This document shows positions 34,532 to 43,138 of a stretch of 64,000 bases of DNA, piece by piece (the stretch's first letter is position 1; the number at the start of each line of letters is the position of its first letter). Position numbers and translations under genes: made by a program. The notes under the pieces are model-generated. The model saw only the letters and a list, made by a program, of their open reading frames with translations. It searched no databases and had not been told where the DNA came from. Origin of the DNA: JACCSI01 sp035575715 (GTDB taxonomy: Bacteria; Acidobacteriota; Vicinamibacteria; Vicinamibacterales; UBA2999); contig DATLXN010000043.1 of NCBI GenBank assembly GCA_035575715.1, forward strand, positions 62,001 through 126,000, written 5' to 3'.

Positions 34532-34897
34532 CTAGTGCACGCGCTCTGTGGGCGCATCCTGGCCCTTGATCGCCTTGGTCACCATCGTCGTCAACTGCGC
34601 TTCGTCAATCGCAATCGGACCGGCGCTCGCCGTCCCGCTCTGCATTTCGAGATGCAGGACGACGCCACCTTCGTAGGGGCTGACCACCCAACTGAAACCC
34701 CGTAAGCTGACCGCTGGCGGTTCGCCGCCGGGGTTTCGCTCGCGCTCGAGGGACAGCAACATCTCGGTCAGCAACCGTCGCACGTCGTCATCGCGCCAAG
34801 TTGTCGGATCGCTCGGCAAGGAAAGAATGGGATGCGTGTTGGCGTGTTCCGCGCCGCGCACCCACACGTCGACTTCAATCACGCTGGTCATGTTCAT
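34532..34897 (-). CDS. hypothetical protein, 121 aa
   Basis: Not recognised. A soluble alpha/beta protein beginning MNMTSVIEVDVWVRGAEHAN, with a helical middle (DDDVRRLLTEMLLSLERE) and a beta-hairpin SYEGGVVLHLEMQ-like stretch near the C terminus. No signal or membrane segment. ATG 34897 is 8 bp after the stop of the thioredoxin-domain gene, so they are probably cotranscribed; ATG 34891 is an alternative. Clean codon use and close spacing support it. Confidence 0.6.
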   Translation of the reverse strand: MNMTSVIEVDVWVRGAEHANTHPILSLPSDPTTWRDDDVRRLLTEMLLSLERERNPGGEPPAVSLRGFSWVVSPYEGGVVLHLEMQSGTASAGPIAIDEAQLTTMVTKAIKGQDAPTERVH

Positions 34898-34905
34898 TCC
34901 GCTGA

Positions 34906-37071
34906 TTACAACACTAACTCGTGGGCCGAGGTCACCGGAGCCTCGCACACGAAATTGCGGCAGATATAGGCGGCCCCACCACCGCACGCGGTCATGGCAC
35001 CAAGCCACGGCATCATTGCGGCCAGTTGCTGCTGTCGCTCGCCAGGGGCCACTGGAACCGTGGTTGCAAACGGTTTGTATGGCACTTGGGCCGCCTGCCA
35101 CAGCTCACGGGTCGTCGCATCGGAGGGCGACCCAACGACGATGATTTGTTCGGGTGCCGCTTGGGCGAATGACAACGCTGCCGACATCATCGGCACAGTG
35201 CGACCGTGGGTCGAGAGACGCGCGCCAAATCCGGTGAATACCTCGCGCGCGCGGGCGTCATAGCGCATCTCCCCGGTGAGATGCGCCAGCACTAACAGAT
35301 TGTGGGCGCCGACGCCGCTGGCTGATGGTTCCGCGCCGTCATACTCCTCTTTCATGCGGACCAGCACCGATGGATCGTTGCCGGTCGTGCTGAACCAGCC
35401 GCCGTCGGCAGCATCCCAGAACTGATCATCCTGCGCGCGCTGCAACGAGACCGCCCACTCCAGCCACTGGGGATCGCCATCCGCCTGGAATAGTTCGAGC
35501 AGGCCAAAGATCAGAAAGGCGTAATCTTCGGCATACCCTTGGATGGCGGCATCGCCTCCCCGATAGCGGCGCAACAGCACGCGGCGGTCCGGTTGCCACA
35601 TCGTCGCCTTGAGGAAGGCGGCTGCTCGCTGCGCGGTCTCGAGATGGCGCACGCCAGGGTCGCCACCGACGTCCTGCCCGAGCGCCACGCCGCCGCCGAG
35701 CACACGTCCGGCACGAGCGAATGCAGCGATCATCAGGCCGTTCCAGCCAGTGAGGATCTTGTCGTCGAGAGATGGCCGCGGCCGCTTGCGTTGGGCGGCG
35801 AAGATCGCGACCCGCGCGCGGGTCAGCGCAGCGGCCACATCCTCGGGCGAGCGGGACAGCGTCGTGGCAATAGCGCTAATACCCTGAGCGGTGTAGAGAA
35901 GGTTCTTGCCTGTGAACTCGGCGTGCGGGTCAAACGGCGCGTTGCCTTCAGGCAGCAGGCCGTAACGCATCTCGAAGACGACCGCGTCATCGCCCAGCAG
36001 TGCGCGGACCTCGCCGACCGACCAGATATAGAAGGCGCCTTCCATCTTGCGCGGTTCAGGTTGGTCGGCCGCTTCCGCCGGGATACTGTCGGCGTCCTCG
36101 GCCGAGAAGAAGCCGCCGCCGCGATCGGTCAGTTCGCGAGCGACGTATTGCAGCGTGTCTTCGGCGATTTGCGCGAAGAACGGGTCGCCCGACACCTGCG
36201 CCGCCTCGAGATAGGCCAGCACGAGTTGCGACTGGTCGTAGAGCATCTTCTCGAAGTGCGGGACGCGCCAATTGCCGTCCACCGAATAGCGATGGAATCC
36301 GCCACCCACATGGTCGCGCATTCCGCCGAGCGCCATGGCGCGCAGCGTCGTCAACACCATGTCGCGCGGCGCCGCGTCGGACGTGCGCGCATGCTCGCGC
36401 AGCAGAAACAACAGTTCACTCGGACGGGGAAACTTCGGCGCGTCGCCGAAGCCACCGCGCTCGCTATCGAAGCTGCTGCGAAACTGCCGGACAGTACTGC
36501 TCAACGCGGCGACGCCATCGAACGGAGGGGGCGTGGCGCCATCGTCCGCCCGCCGTGTCGAACCTTCCCCTCCCGCGATGTCGGCCAGCCGCTCAGTGAT
36601 CTGATGGGCCGATTGCAGAACGGTGGCGCGATCGTCGCGCCACGCGCGGGAAATCTCCGCGAGCACTTCGGCAAACCCGGGCCGGCCCCATTGGCTCTGC
36701 GGCGGGTAGTAGGTGCCGCCGTAGAACGGCTTGAGCTCCGGCGTGAGCCACACGCTCATCGGCCACCCACCCGATCCGGTCGTCGCCTGCACGAACGTCA
36801 TGTAGACGCGATCCACGTCAGGCCGCTCTTCACGATCGACTTTAATCGACACGAAATCACGGTTGAGAATCGCGGCGATCTCGCCGCTCTCGAACGACTC
36901 GTGCTCCATGACGTGACACCAGTGGCAGGTTGAGTAACCGATCGACAAAAAGATCGGTTTGTCCTCGCGCCGCGCACGATCAAAGGCGTCGGTGCGCCAG
37001 GGATACCAGTCGACCGGGTTGGCGGCGTGTTGAAGGAGGTAGGGACTCTGCTCTGCGCCGAGACGATTCAT
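34906..37071 (-). CDS. thioredoxin-domain protein, YyaL/SSP411 (DUF255) family
   Basis: 721 residues. The N-terminal DUF255 thioredoxin-like domain has the opener SPYLLQHAANPVDWYPW, the active-site motif STCHWCHVMEHESF (CxxC) and KVDREERPDVD; the rest is an (alpha/alpha)6 barrel resembling N-acylglucosamine 2-epimerases (GGFHRYSVDGNWRVPHFEKMLYDQ, TGWNGLMIAAFARAG). The family is widespread but its reaction is unsettled. ATG 37071 overlaps the yihY stop by 4 bp; the longer open frame overlaps yihY and is not used. Confidence 0.92.
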   Translation of the reverse strand: MNRLGAEQSPYLLQHAANPVDWYPWRTDAFDRARREDKPIFLSIGYSTCHWCHVMEHESFESGEIAAILNRDFVSIKVDREERPDVDRVYMTFVQATTGSGGWPMSVWLTPELKPFYGGTYYPPQSQWGRPGFAEVLAEISRAWRDDRATVLQSAHQITERLADIAGGEGSTRRADDGATPPPFDGVAALSSTVRQFRSSFDSERGGFGDAPKFPRPSELLFLLREHARTSDAAPRDMVLTTLRAMALGGMRDHVGGGFHRYSVDGNWRVPHFEKMLYDQSQLVLAYLEAAQVSGDPFFAQIAEDTLQYVARELTDRGGGFFSAEDADSIPAEAADQPEPRKMEGAFYIWSVGEVRALLGDDAVVFEMRYGLLPEGNAPFDPHAEFTGKNLLYTAQGISAIATTLSRSPEDVAAALTRARVAIFAAQRKRPRPSLDDKILTGWNGLMIAAFARAGRVLGGGVALGQDVGGDPGVRHLETAQRAAAFLKATMWQPDRRVLLRRYRGGDAAIQGYAEDYAFLIFGLLELFQADGDPQWLEWAVSLQRAQDDQFWDAADGGWFSTTGNDPSVLVRMKEEYDGAEPSASGVGAHNLLVLAHLTGEMRYDARAREVFTGFGARLSTHGRTVPMMSAALSFAQAAPEQIIVVGSPSDATTRELWQAAQVPYKPFATTVPVAPGERQQQLAAMMPWLGAMTACGGGAAYICRNFVCEAPVTSAHELVL

Positions 37072-38039
37072 CCAGCCGCTATTGTAGCGACTACCGGATC
37101 GCCGACGATCTCGGGATGCTTCACCGCGGCTGCTTGCAGGCGCGCATAGGCGGCCGTCATTTCCACCCCGTAGAGCAGGATCACCGCTGAGATGTAGATC
37201 CAGAACAGAAAGACCACAACCGTGGCGATCGAGCCGTGCACGGCGTTCCATCCGGCAAGGTCGCGCGCGTACCAGGAAAAGCCGGACAAGGCGCCGCGCC
37301 ACAGTAAACCGGTCAGGATCGCCCCGGGCCACACCCAGCGAAAGCGGATCTTGGTGTTCGGGATGAAATAAAACAGCAGCGCGACGCAGCCGATCAACAG
37401 CACCGTCGCGCCGTAGTCGGCGCTGACCGCACTCAGCCAGATCAGCCAGGGCGAGCGCTGCACGAGATCCCAGAACCAATTGGTTTCGGCGATACGCGCC
37501 AGCGAGGCCAGCACCAGGGCGATGATGAAAATCGCGCCGGCCGACACCATCATCAGGAACGACACGAACCGGTGCATCAGGAAGCTGCGACGACGCTCCA
37601 CACCCCACGCATGGTCGATGGCTGACGACACCGCGTTGAAGACGCCGAGCGATGCCCAGATCATCGCCAGCAGTCCACCGACGCCGAACCGGACCGTCTG
37701 ACCGCGAAAGCTATCCAGCTGACCAGTCATGAAATCGAACTGGCGCGGGAAGTAGCGAAAGATGAAGCGGACGACCGCATCACGGGCGTCCACGTCGGCA
37801 GTCACCGTGCCGAGAATGGATAAGACCAGCAGCAGAAACGGAAACAGCGACAGGAGCGCGTAGTAGGCAATCGACGCCGCATGCGTCAATCCGTCGCTGT
37901 TATAAAACTCCGCTATGCCGCGCCAGGCCGCCTGACCCATCAGGCGCAGCGCCGCGATGGGGCGCGCGATCAGCGCGCCCCTCAGATCACGCCGAACGCG
38001 GATATCCTGCCTGTGCCCCGCCACGAATCTCTGCCACAC
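37068..38039 (-). CDS. YihY/BrkB-family inner membrane protein
   Basis: Up to 323 residues, six membrane segments: AASIAYYALLSLFPFLLLVLSILG (first, ~55), FGVGGLLAMIWASLGVFNAVSSA, FLMMVSAGAIFIIALVLASLA, then three more to VVVFLFWIYISAVILLYGVEM. The motif ASIAYYALLSLFPF is the family hallmark. The function is unknown (once misnamed ribonuclease BN). GTG 38039 overlaps the upstream YtxH gene by 53 bp; ATG 37940 (290 residues, no overlap) is an equally likely start. Confidence 0.87.
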   Translation of the reverse strand: MWQRFVAGHRQDIRVRRDLRGALIARPIAALRLMGQAAWRGIAEFYNSDGLTHAASIAYYALLSLFPFLLLVLSILGTVTADVDARDAVVRFIFRYFPRQFDFMTGQLDSFRGQTVRFGVGGLLAMIWASLGVFNAVSSAIDHAWGVERRRSFLMHRFVSFLMMVSAGAIFIIALVLASLARIAETNWFWDLVQRSPWLIWLSAVSADYGATVLLIGCVALLFYFIPNTKIRFRWVWPGAILTGLLWRGALSGFSWYARDLAGWNAVHGSIATVVVFLFWIYISAVILLYGVEMTAAYARLQAAAVKHPEIVGDPVVATIAAG

Positions 38040-38220
38040 TCTGGCGTACCTGGTCGGCAGCCGACAAGAGGCGCTCGGCTTCCTGCATGAATGTGGTCAG
38101 GTTCCCCTCGGCGTTGGCCCGCCATCGCTGGCCGCTCGGCGTGAAGAACATATAGGTCGCCGCCACCCCGGCGACGGCCCCGAGCAACCCACCCGCAATC
38201 ATTAAATTCCGTTCGTTCAT
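37987..38220 (-). CDS. YtxH-like small membrane protein, 77 aa
   Basis: One N-terminal membrane segment (LMIAGGLLGAVAGVAATYMFF) and a charged helical tail (GQRWRANAEGNLTTFMQEAERLL). This matches the YtxH/gas-vesicle-like stress protein pattern. It overlaps the upstream response-regulator stop by 4 bp (38217-38220), so it belongs to that operon. A second, larger YtxH protein is at 39992. Confidence 0.7.
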   Translation of the reverse strand: MNERNLMIAGGLLGAVAGVAATYMFFTPSGQRWRANAEGNLTTFMQEAERLLSAADQVRQSVAEIRGGAQAGYPRSA

Positions 38221-39683
38221 GATCCCTCTGCCTCGCGCGACACTAGTTCCGCTTCCCGGCTGTCGCGTGCCGCGCGTGCCGTACGTCCGGGATCCTCGAT
38301 ATTGTGTTTGCGCATCTTGCTGTACAACGTTGGCCGATACAGCCCGAGGAGATGCGCGGCTTCCTGCTTATTCCAGTTGGTGCGTTGCAACGTCTGCAAA
38401 ATCGCCATCTTCTCGATCTCCGCCAGCGTGTGATGCGGGGGCACCGAGAATTCCGGATTGGTGCTCGCTTCATCGCGGATCGGTTCGGGCAAGTCGCCAG
38501 GCAGCACTTCGTTGCCCTTGGCGACCAGCACCGCTCGCTCGATCGCGTTTTCCAACTCGCGCACGTTGCCCGGCCACCGGTTACGAATCAGTAAGTGATA
38601 CGCCGCCGGCGAAATGCCCTTGATGCCCTTGCGGTAGCGGCCATTGAACTTGTCGACAAAATGCGTGCAGAGCAGCGGAATGTCTTCGGTGCGTTCGCGG
38701 AGCGGCGCGACGCGCGCGGTGATCGTGTTGATACGGAAATAGAGGTCTTCGCGGAGACGGCCGTCGCGCAGGGCCAGGTCGAGGTCGATGTTGGTGGCGC
38801 AGATCAAGCGGAAATCAACCTTGACGGTCCGGTCGCTGCCCACCGGGCGGTACTCACGCTCCTGCAATACACGCAGCAGCTTGGTCTGGAGAAACGGCGG
38901 CATCTCGCCGATCTCATCGAGCATTAACGACCCGCCGCTGGCCAATTCAAGCAGGCCGACCTTGTCCTGCGAGGCGCCGGTGAACGCCCCCTTCTTATAG
39001 CCGAACAGCTCGGACTCGATCAGGTCCTTGGGGATCGCGGCGCAGTTGATCTTGATGAAGGGACCCTTGGAGCGCAGGCTGCGCAGGTGCAGCGCATTGG
39101 CAATCAGTTCCTTACCGGTGCCGTTCTCACCCTGAATCAGGATATTGGCGTCACTCGCGGCAACCGCGTCAACCAACTCGAACAGCTCGCGCATCTTCTT
39201 GCTCTTGCCGATGATGCTCGAGAACGAAAATTGACTACGGAGCTGTTCCTTGAGTTGTTCGTGCTCCTGCCGCTCGTCGGTGAGCGATAGCGCGCGAGCC
39301 AGGATGGTGGTGATGCCGGCGGGGTCGAGATCGGACTTTTCGATGAAAAAGAAAGCGCCGGCCTGGCCGGCTTCAAGCGCGCGTTTGATCGTGCCTTGAC
39401 CGCTGATCACGATGATCTCAGGGGTCATGTCGATCGCTTTCATCTTGCGCAGCAGTGCGATGCCGTCGGTGTCGGGGAGCAGCAAGTCGAGCAGAACAAC
39501 TGCCGGCCGCCAACTCTGAAACAGCTCTTCGGCACGCGCGCCGTGACTCGCCGACCGGACTTCATAGCCGGGGTCGGCCGGTGCCTGCTCGATGACCATC
39601 TTGAGCCAGTCGGTCACCAATGGCTCATCGTCGACGACGAGCGCTCGTTTCCGCTGACGGCGTCCAGCGTCCTGGGGATACAC
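38217..39683 (-). CDS. NtrC-family sigma-54 response regulator
   Basis: 488 residues: receiver (~12-130) with phospho-acceptor Asp in AVVLLDLLLPDTDG; AAA+ domain (~165-395) with GENGTGKE (Walker A), the sigma-54 loop GAFTGA and SLMLDEIGEMP; Fis helix-turn-helix (~435-470, NWNKQEAAHLLGLYRPTLYSKMRKH) followed by a charged tail. GTG 39683 has GAGG upstream. No kinase gene adjoins it. A sigma-54-like promoter 0.7 kb upstream drives the YtxH/lmo0937 genes, which are possible targets. Confidence 0.93.
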   Translation of the reverse strand: MYPQDAGRRQRKRALVVDDEPLVTDWLKMVIEQAPADPGYEVRSASHGARAEELFQSWRPAVVLLDLLLPDTDGIALLRKMKAIDMTPEIIVISGQGTIKRALEAGQAGAFFFIEKSDLDPAGITTILARALSLTDERQEHEQLKEQLRSQFSFSSIIGKSKKMRELFELVDAVAASDANILIQGENGTGKELIANALHLRSLRSKGPFIKINCAAIPKDLIESELFGYKKGAFTGASQDKVGLLELASGGSLMLDEIGEMPPFLQTKLLRVLQEREYRPVGSDRTVKVDFRLICATNIDLDLALRDGRLREDLYFRINTITARVAPLRERTEDIPLLCTHFVDKFNGRYRKGIKGISPAAYHLLIRNRWPGNVRELENAIERAVLVAKGNEVLPGDLPEPIRDEASTNPEFSVPPHHTLAEIEKMAILQTLQRTNWNKQEAAHLLGLYRPTLYSKMRKHNIEDPGRTARAARDSREAELVSREAEGS

Positions 39684-39777
39684 GCGGGCCTCGGCCTACC
39701 TCACCGCCACCATCTCGGATGGGATCAGGCTAATGTGTCCGGTTGAAATAAACATTCGCGTCGCCCGACCGCCGGCC

Positions 39778-39809
39778 GTGAAACGGGGACCGCAGCGGTC
39801 CCCGTTCAC
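39778..39809. terminator. strong hairpin after the lmo0937-like gene
   Basis: CGGGGACC (39784-39791) pairs with GGTCCCCG (39797-39804) around GCAGC, and GTGAA/TTCAC extends the stem with one bulged A. There is no T-run on the minus strand. It lies 8 bp past the stop of the small gene and probably ends or stabilises its mRNA. The rest of 39684-39817 shows no feature. Confidence 0.55.
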
Positions 39810-39817
39810 GTCGGTGG

Positions 39818-39967
39818 TCAAACGGGCTTGCGGCCCTGAATCACGCGAATCAGCACGATCGCAATCGCGATGATCAGCAGGATGTGGATGAACCCACCTA
39901 GCGTGTACGAACTCACCATTCCCAGTAACCAGAGAATGACGAGCAGTACGAGAATCGTTGTCAGCAT
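39818..39967 (-). CDS. lmo0937-like small membrane protein, 49 aa
   Basis: 49-residue protein with two membrane segments: MLTTILVLLVILWLLGMVSS and GGFIHILLIIAIAIVLIRVI, ending QGRKPV. The turn YTLGGFIHILL is typical of lmo0937-family membrane proteins, which often accompany YtxH/CsbD-type stress genes. GGAG lies 8 nt before ATG 39967. It is 24 bp downstream of the YtxH gene and likely in the same sigma-54-driven operon. The function is unknown. Confidence 0.85.
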   Translation of the reverse strand: MLTTILVLLVILWLLGMVSSYTLGGFIHILLIIAIAIVLIRVIQGRKPV

Positions 39968-39991
39968 AGAGATGCTCCTAAGTGTCTTGCG

Positions 39992-40327
39992 TTAAACGCT
40001 GGGAGCAGACGACGGGAAACGATCACCCGCGGGGGCTTGCCGATCGGTGGATCCGGTCGTGGTCGCCGCCGACACGCGATCGGAAATCTGGCTGGAAAGC
40101 TGCTGCACCTTTTCACGTCCCTGCTCACGCAGCGTGTTGGCCTGCTCGCGAAGCGTCTGCGTCGTCTCGCCGACACGGTCCGCCAGTCCGCGGTACTGCT
40201 CGCCCAACTGCTGGCGCATTTCGGTACCCGGCTTGGGGGCAAACAGCAGCGCGATGCCCGCGCCAATAAAGGCGCCAGTCATCATGCCCAACACAAAGCT
40301 CGATCCCGACTGGTCTTCTCGATACAT
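39992..40327 (-). CDS. YtxH-domain protein, 111 aa
   Basis: N-terminal membrane segment with the YtxH hallmark GMMTGAFIGAGIALLFAPKPGTEMR, then a long amphipathic helix (LADRVGETTQTLREQANTL and on) resembling apolipoprotein-like stress proteins, and a disordered C terminus. AAAGGGAGCGGACC gives a good ribosome site before ATG 40327. A GG-N10-GC element 63-79 nt upstream suggests sigma-54 control, fitting a stress or envelope role; that role is inferred. Confidence 0.85.
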   Translation of the reverse strand: MYREDQSGSSFVLGMMTGAFIGAGIALLFAPKPGTEMRQQLGEQYRGLADRVGETTQTLREQANTLREQGREKVQQLSSQISDRVSAATTTGSTDRQAPAGDRFPSSAPSV

Positions 40328-40389
40328 GGTCCGCTCCCTTTAGTAATCTGATCCGACGTGCGCGACTATTCGTGTCACGCCGCGCTTTG

Positions 40390-40406
40390 TGCACATTTCG
40401 TGCCTG
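40390..40406 (-). promoter_or_regulatory. sigma-54-type (-24/-12) promoter of the YtxH operon
   Basis: Minus strand AGGCACGAAATGTGCA has the invariant GG (40405-40404) and GC (40393-40392) exactly 10 nt apart, and six of seven bases of TGGCACG. The transcript would start near 40380 and carry the ribosome site of the YtxH gene. Confidence 0.6.
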
Positions 40407-40466
40407 ACTAAAACTCAGCCGTGTGGCTCAACTGTCCTGCCGGTTACCCGTTCTGGCCAAGCGGTT

Positions 40467-40874
40467 TCATAGGGTCGTCTGGATTGCCGGCCGTCGGGTG
40501 TCCGCGAGAGCGAGGAGTCGCTCTATTTCCGCAGCCAATTCCCCGGGTTCGCAGGGTTTGAGCACAATCGAGTCGAACCCCGACTGCCGCGCCTGTTCCA
40601 GCTGCTTGATGTGTGAGTAGCCGGTGGCGGCAATCAGGGGGATGGCCCTGGTGTCGGGCGTCCCCCGCAGCCGCACCGCTGCTTCGAAACCAGAGATCCC
40701 CGGCAATTCGAGGTCTAACACGATGATGTCGGGGAGATGTTCGTGGGCCTTCTCGACCGCCCTCAACCCGTCATCTGCCGTCACCACCTCGTAGCCGAGG
40801 GAGCGCAGATAGAGCCCCCAGATTTCGAGGGCATCCGGATAATCATCGACGAGGAGAACGCGGATAGGCGGCAC
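40467..40874 (-). CDS. single-domain response regulator
   Basis: 135 residues, a receiver with nothing attached. Acidic pocket VLLVDDYPDA, phospho-acceptor Asp in DIIVLDLELPG, Thr/Ser in LIAATGYSH and the conserved Lys in IVLKPCEPGEL. No output domain, so it acts by protein contact or as a phosphate sink. GTG 40874. Divergent from a kinase-like gene (40947) that is coupled to a sigma-54 response regulator; a shared signalling pathway is plausible. Confidence 0.9.
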   Translation of the reverse strand: MPPIRVLLVDDYPDALEIWGLYLRSLGYEVVTADDGLRAVEKAHEHLPDIIVLDLELPGISGFEAAVRLRGTPDTRAIPLIAATGYSHIKQLEQARQSGFDSIVLKPCEPGELAAEIERLLALADTRRPAIQTTL

Positions 40875-40930
40875 AGTCCATCTTCTGCAATATCAAGGCT
40901 CGTGCCAGCAAAGGCGCGGAAGCAGTGTGG

Positions 40931-40936
40931 TAGTCT
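40931..40936 (+). promoter_or_regulatory. -10 element of the kinase-like/sigma-54 regulator operon
   Basis: TGGTAGTCT (TGn plus TAGTCT) ends 10 nt before ATG 40947, with no Shine-Dalgarno sequence between. A near-leaderless transcript is likely. Confidence 0.35.
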
Positions 40937-40946
40937 CGCCTCTGGC

Positions 40947-41609
40947 ATGCCGGTCGAACCGAACGACATCCTGCATGTGCTCGCGCATGAGCTCCGAACC
41001 CCGGTTGGAATTGCCCACGGTTACGTTCGATTGCTTCTCGACGACAAGCTTCCGCAGGAAGCCGACCGCCGGCGCGCGCTCGAACAGATGCAGAAAGCGC
41101 TCCGGCGACTGAGCGATCTCAGTCAAGAGACGACGGCGTTGGCGTCGTGGTACGACGAAGGCTGCGCCGGCGACAGCCAGTGCGTCGACGTCGGCGGCCT
41201 GGTCGATCGAATCGCTGGTGCGGCTTATGAATTCCCGGTAACCGTCCAGGTTACCGACATTCCCGAACATGCAACCGTGCGCACCCCGGACCCGACGATC
41301 CTGACCCACGCGCTGATCAGCATCGTTCACGCCACGGCCCGTGAATTACGCGGCCAACCGTGCACGGTGCTGGCCCGGGTTCGTGGCGAGCGCCTGGAAA
41401 TGCTCACCGGCCCTGACCACCTGCTCGGCACGTTAGGCGACGGCCCCACCGCCGCCGACGCGAGTCCGCTCGGCCTCGAACGCGGCGGCCTCGGGCTCGC
41501 CCTGGTCCACGCCGCGGTGATCCTCGACGCGCATCACGCAGAACGATGGACAATGAATAGCTCCAGACAAACCGTCGGTGTTCGACTCCCGTTAGAAAGG
41601 CATCCGTGA
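40947..41609 (+). CDS. histidine-kinase-like protein with degenerate ATPase domain
   Basis: 220 residues. The dimerisation/phospho-acceptor helix is intact (ILHVLAHELRTPVGIAHGYVRLL, His ~15). The catalytic domain is poor: the N-box region reads LTHALISIVHATARE with no Asn, and the G1 DxGxG motif is missing; only a G2-like RGGLGLALVHAAV and the closing strand VGVRLPL remain. Autophosphorylation is doubtful. It overlaps the sigma-54 response regulator by 4 bp (GTGA), so it may act as a phosphotransfer or control partner for it. No sensor domain is present. Confidence 0.8.
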   Translation: MPVEPNDILHVLAHELRTPVGIAHGYVRLLLDDKLPQEADRRRALEQMQKALRRLSDLSQETTALASWYDEGCAGDSQCVDVGGLVDRIAGAAYEFPVTVQVTDIPEHATVRTPDPTILTHALISIVHATARELRGQPCTVLARVRGERLEMLTGPDHLLGTLGDGPTAADASPLGLERGGLGLALVHAAVILDAHHAERWTMNSSRQTVGVRLPLERHP

Positions 41610-43138
41610 CGCCCGCCAGGCTTGCACTGGTCGACGACGACCAGCAGTTCGTTGAGTATCTCGAGACCCTCCTGAAGTCGCGCGGCTATGATGTGCAGCC
41701 GTACTCGAGCGGCAGTGACCTGCTGCAGTCGCTGCATAGCGATGCGCCACCAGACGTGGTCTTGCTCGACGTGTCGATGCCGGGGATGGACGGCTTGGAA
41801 ACGCTCAAGGCGATTCGCGTCGCCCATCCGCATGTGCAGGTGATCATGCTGTCGGGCGGGAAAGCCACCAACACCGTCGTCGATGCCATGCGCCAGGGCG
41901 CGTTCGACTACGTGGTCAAGCCGGGCGACGCCGACGGAGTGGGTGAAGCGGCGCTCGAATCCGCGATTCGCAATGCGGTCGAGAAGACCGTCTTAAGCAG
42001 CGAAGTGGCGCGGCTGCGCACCCAGGTTGGCCAGGATCCGGAAGGCAGTCCGTTCTGGGGTCCAGGGTCGGCGATGCGGCAAGTGATGGCGATGGTCGAA
42101 CGGGTTGCCGATAGCGACGTCGGCGTTCTGCTGCGCGGCGAAAGCGGCGTCGGTAAAGAAGTGATCGCCCGCGAACTCCATCGCCGCTCGAGTCGCCGGT
42201 CGAAACCGTTCGTCAAAGTGAACGCCGCGGCGCTGCCCTCCGAGTTGCTCGAGAGCGAATTGTTTGGCCACGAGCGTGGCGCGTTCACCGGCGCGCAGGC
42301 CGCGCGTATCGGGAAGTTCGAGTTCGCGAATCACGGCACGCTGATGCTTGACGAAATCGGCGAGATGCCGGCCGGTCTGCAGGCCAAGCTTCTCCATGTG
42401 CTGCAGGATAGCGAGTTCACTAAGCTGGGCAGTAACCGCCCGGTGACCGTCGACGTCCGAATCATCGCCGCAACCAATCGCGATCTCGACGCGATGATGC
42501 GCGCAGGGTCGTTCCGCGAAGACCTCTACTACCGCCTGCAAGTGATCGAACTGCATGTGCCACCGCTGCGCGAACGACGCGAAGAGATCCCGCAGCTGAT
42601 CGAGTTCTTCCTGGTCAAATATGCCGAACGTTACGGCCGTCCGTTGCGCCGGCCGTCCGACGCGTTGCGCGAGGTCTTGCTCAATTACGGTTGGCCGGGC
42701 AACGTCCGCGAACTCGAGAATGTTATCAAGCGGTTTGTCATCCTGCAGGATGAAGGCCTGGTGATGGCCGAATTGAAGCGCTCGCGGACCAATCAGGAGT
42801 CACAGGCTCCCGGTCGGGTGACGGCACCGGTTAGTGCGCCCGCGCCGATGCCGCCGCCCGAGCCGATCATCAACCCGGCTCCCCCACCCCGTCCCGCCGC
42901 GCCGGTCGTCGAGGACGAAGCTGAGGACACGGCGGTGGACCCGGCAGTGCCGAGTGGTCCAATCAGCTTGCCGGAGTTGGCCCGAGAAGCGGCGATGAAG
43001 GCCGAACGCACCGCGATTCAGCAGGCGCTCGACAAATTCCGGTGGAACCGCAGGAAAGCCGCCGACTATCTTGGCGTCAGCTATAAGACGCTGCTGAACA
43101 AGATGAAGGAATGCGGCATCAGCGAGCAACAGGCCTAG
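41606..43138 (+). CDS. NtrC-family sigma-54 response regulator
   Basis: 510 residues: receiver (~1-125, phospho-acceptor in DVVLLDVSMPGMDG), AAA+ domain (~150-385; GESGVGKE, the sigma-54 loop GAFTGA, GTLMLDEIGEMP, WPGNVRELENV), a long Pro/Ala linker (~400-450) and a Fis-type helix-turn-helix (FRWNRRKAADYLGVSYKTLLNKM). The GTG start overlaps the kinase-like gene by 4 bp and the stop overlaps the convergent histidine-kinase gene by 4 bp. Tight packing with two kinases suggests one signalling module. Confidence 0.94.
   Translation: MTPARLALVDDDQQFVEYLETLLKSRGYDVQPYSSGSDLLQSLHSDAPPDVVLLDVSMPGMDGLETLKAIRVAHPHVQVIMLSGGKATNTVVDAMRQGAFDYVVKPGDADGVGEAALESAIRNAVEKTVLSSEVARLRTQVGQDPEGSPFWGPGSAMRQVMAMVERVADSDVGVLLRGESGVGKEVIARELHRRSSRRSKPFVKVNAAALPSELLESELFGHERGAFTGAQAARIGKFEFANHGTLMLDEIGEMPAGLQAKLLHVLQDSEFTKLGSNRPVTVDVRIIAATNRDLDAMMRAGSFREDLYYRLQVIELHVPPLRERREEIPQLIEFFLVKYAERYGRPLRRPSDALREVLLNYGWPGNVRELENVIKRFVILQDEGLVMAELKRSRTNQESQAPGRVTAPVSAPAPMPPPEPIINPAPPPRPAAPVVEDEAEDTAVDPAVPSGPISLPELAREAAMKAERTAIQQALDKFRWNRRKAADYLGVSYKTLLNKMKECGISEQQA

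Noticed and set aside
35539..36933. 464-codon open frame on the plus strand
   Set aside because: It is antisense to the YyaL-type gene; the translation is rich in Arg/His with no domain, while the minus strand has clear family motifs.
37071..37608. longer N terminus for the YyaL-type protein
   Set aside because: The extra residues overlap yihY in a different frame; homology begins at ATG 37071, which overlaps the yihY stop by 4 bp.
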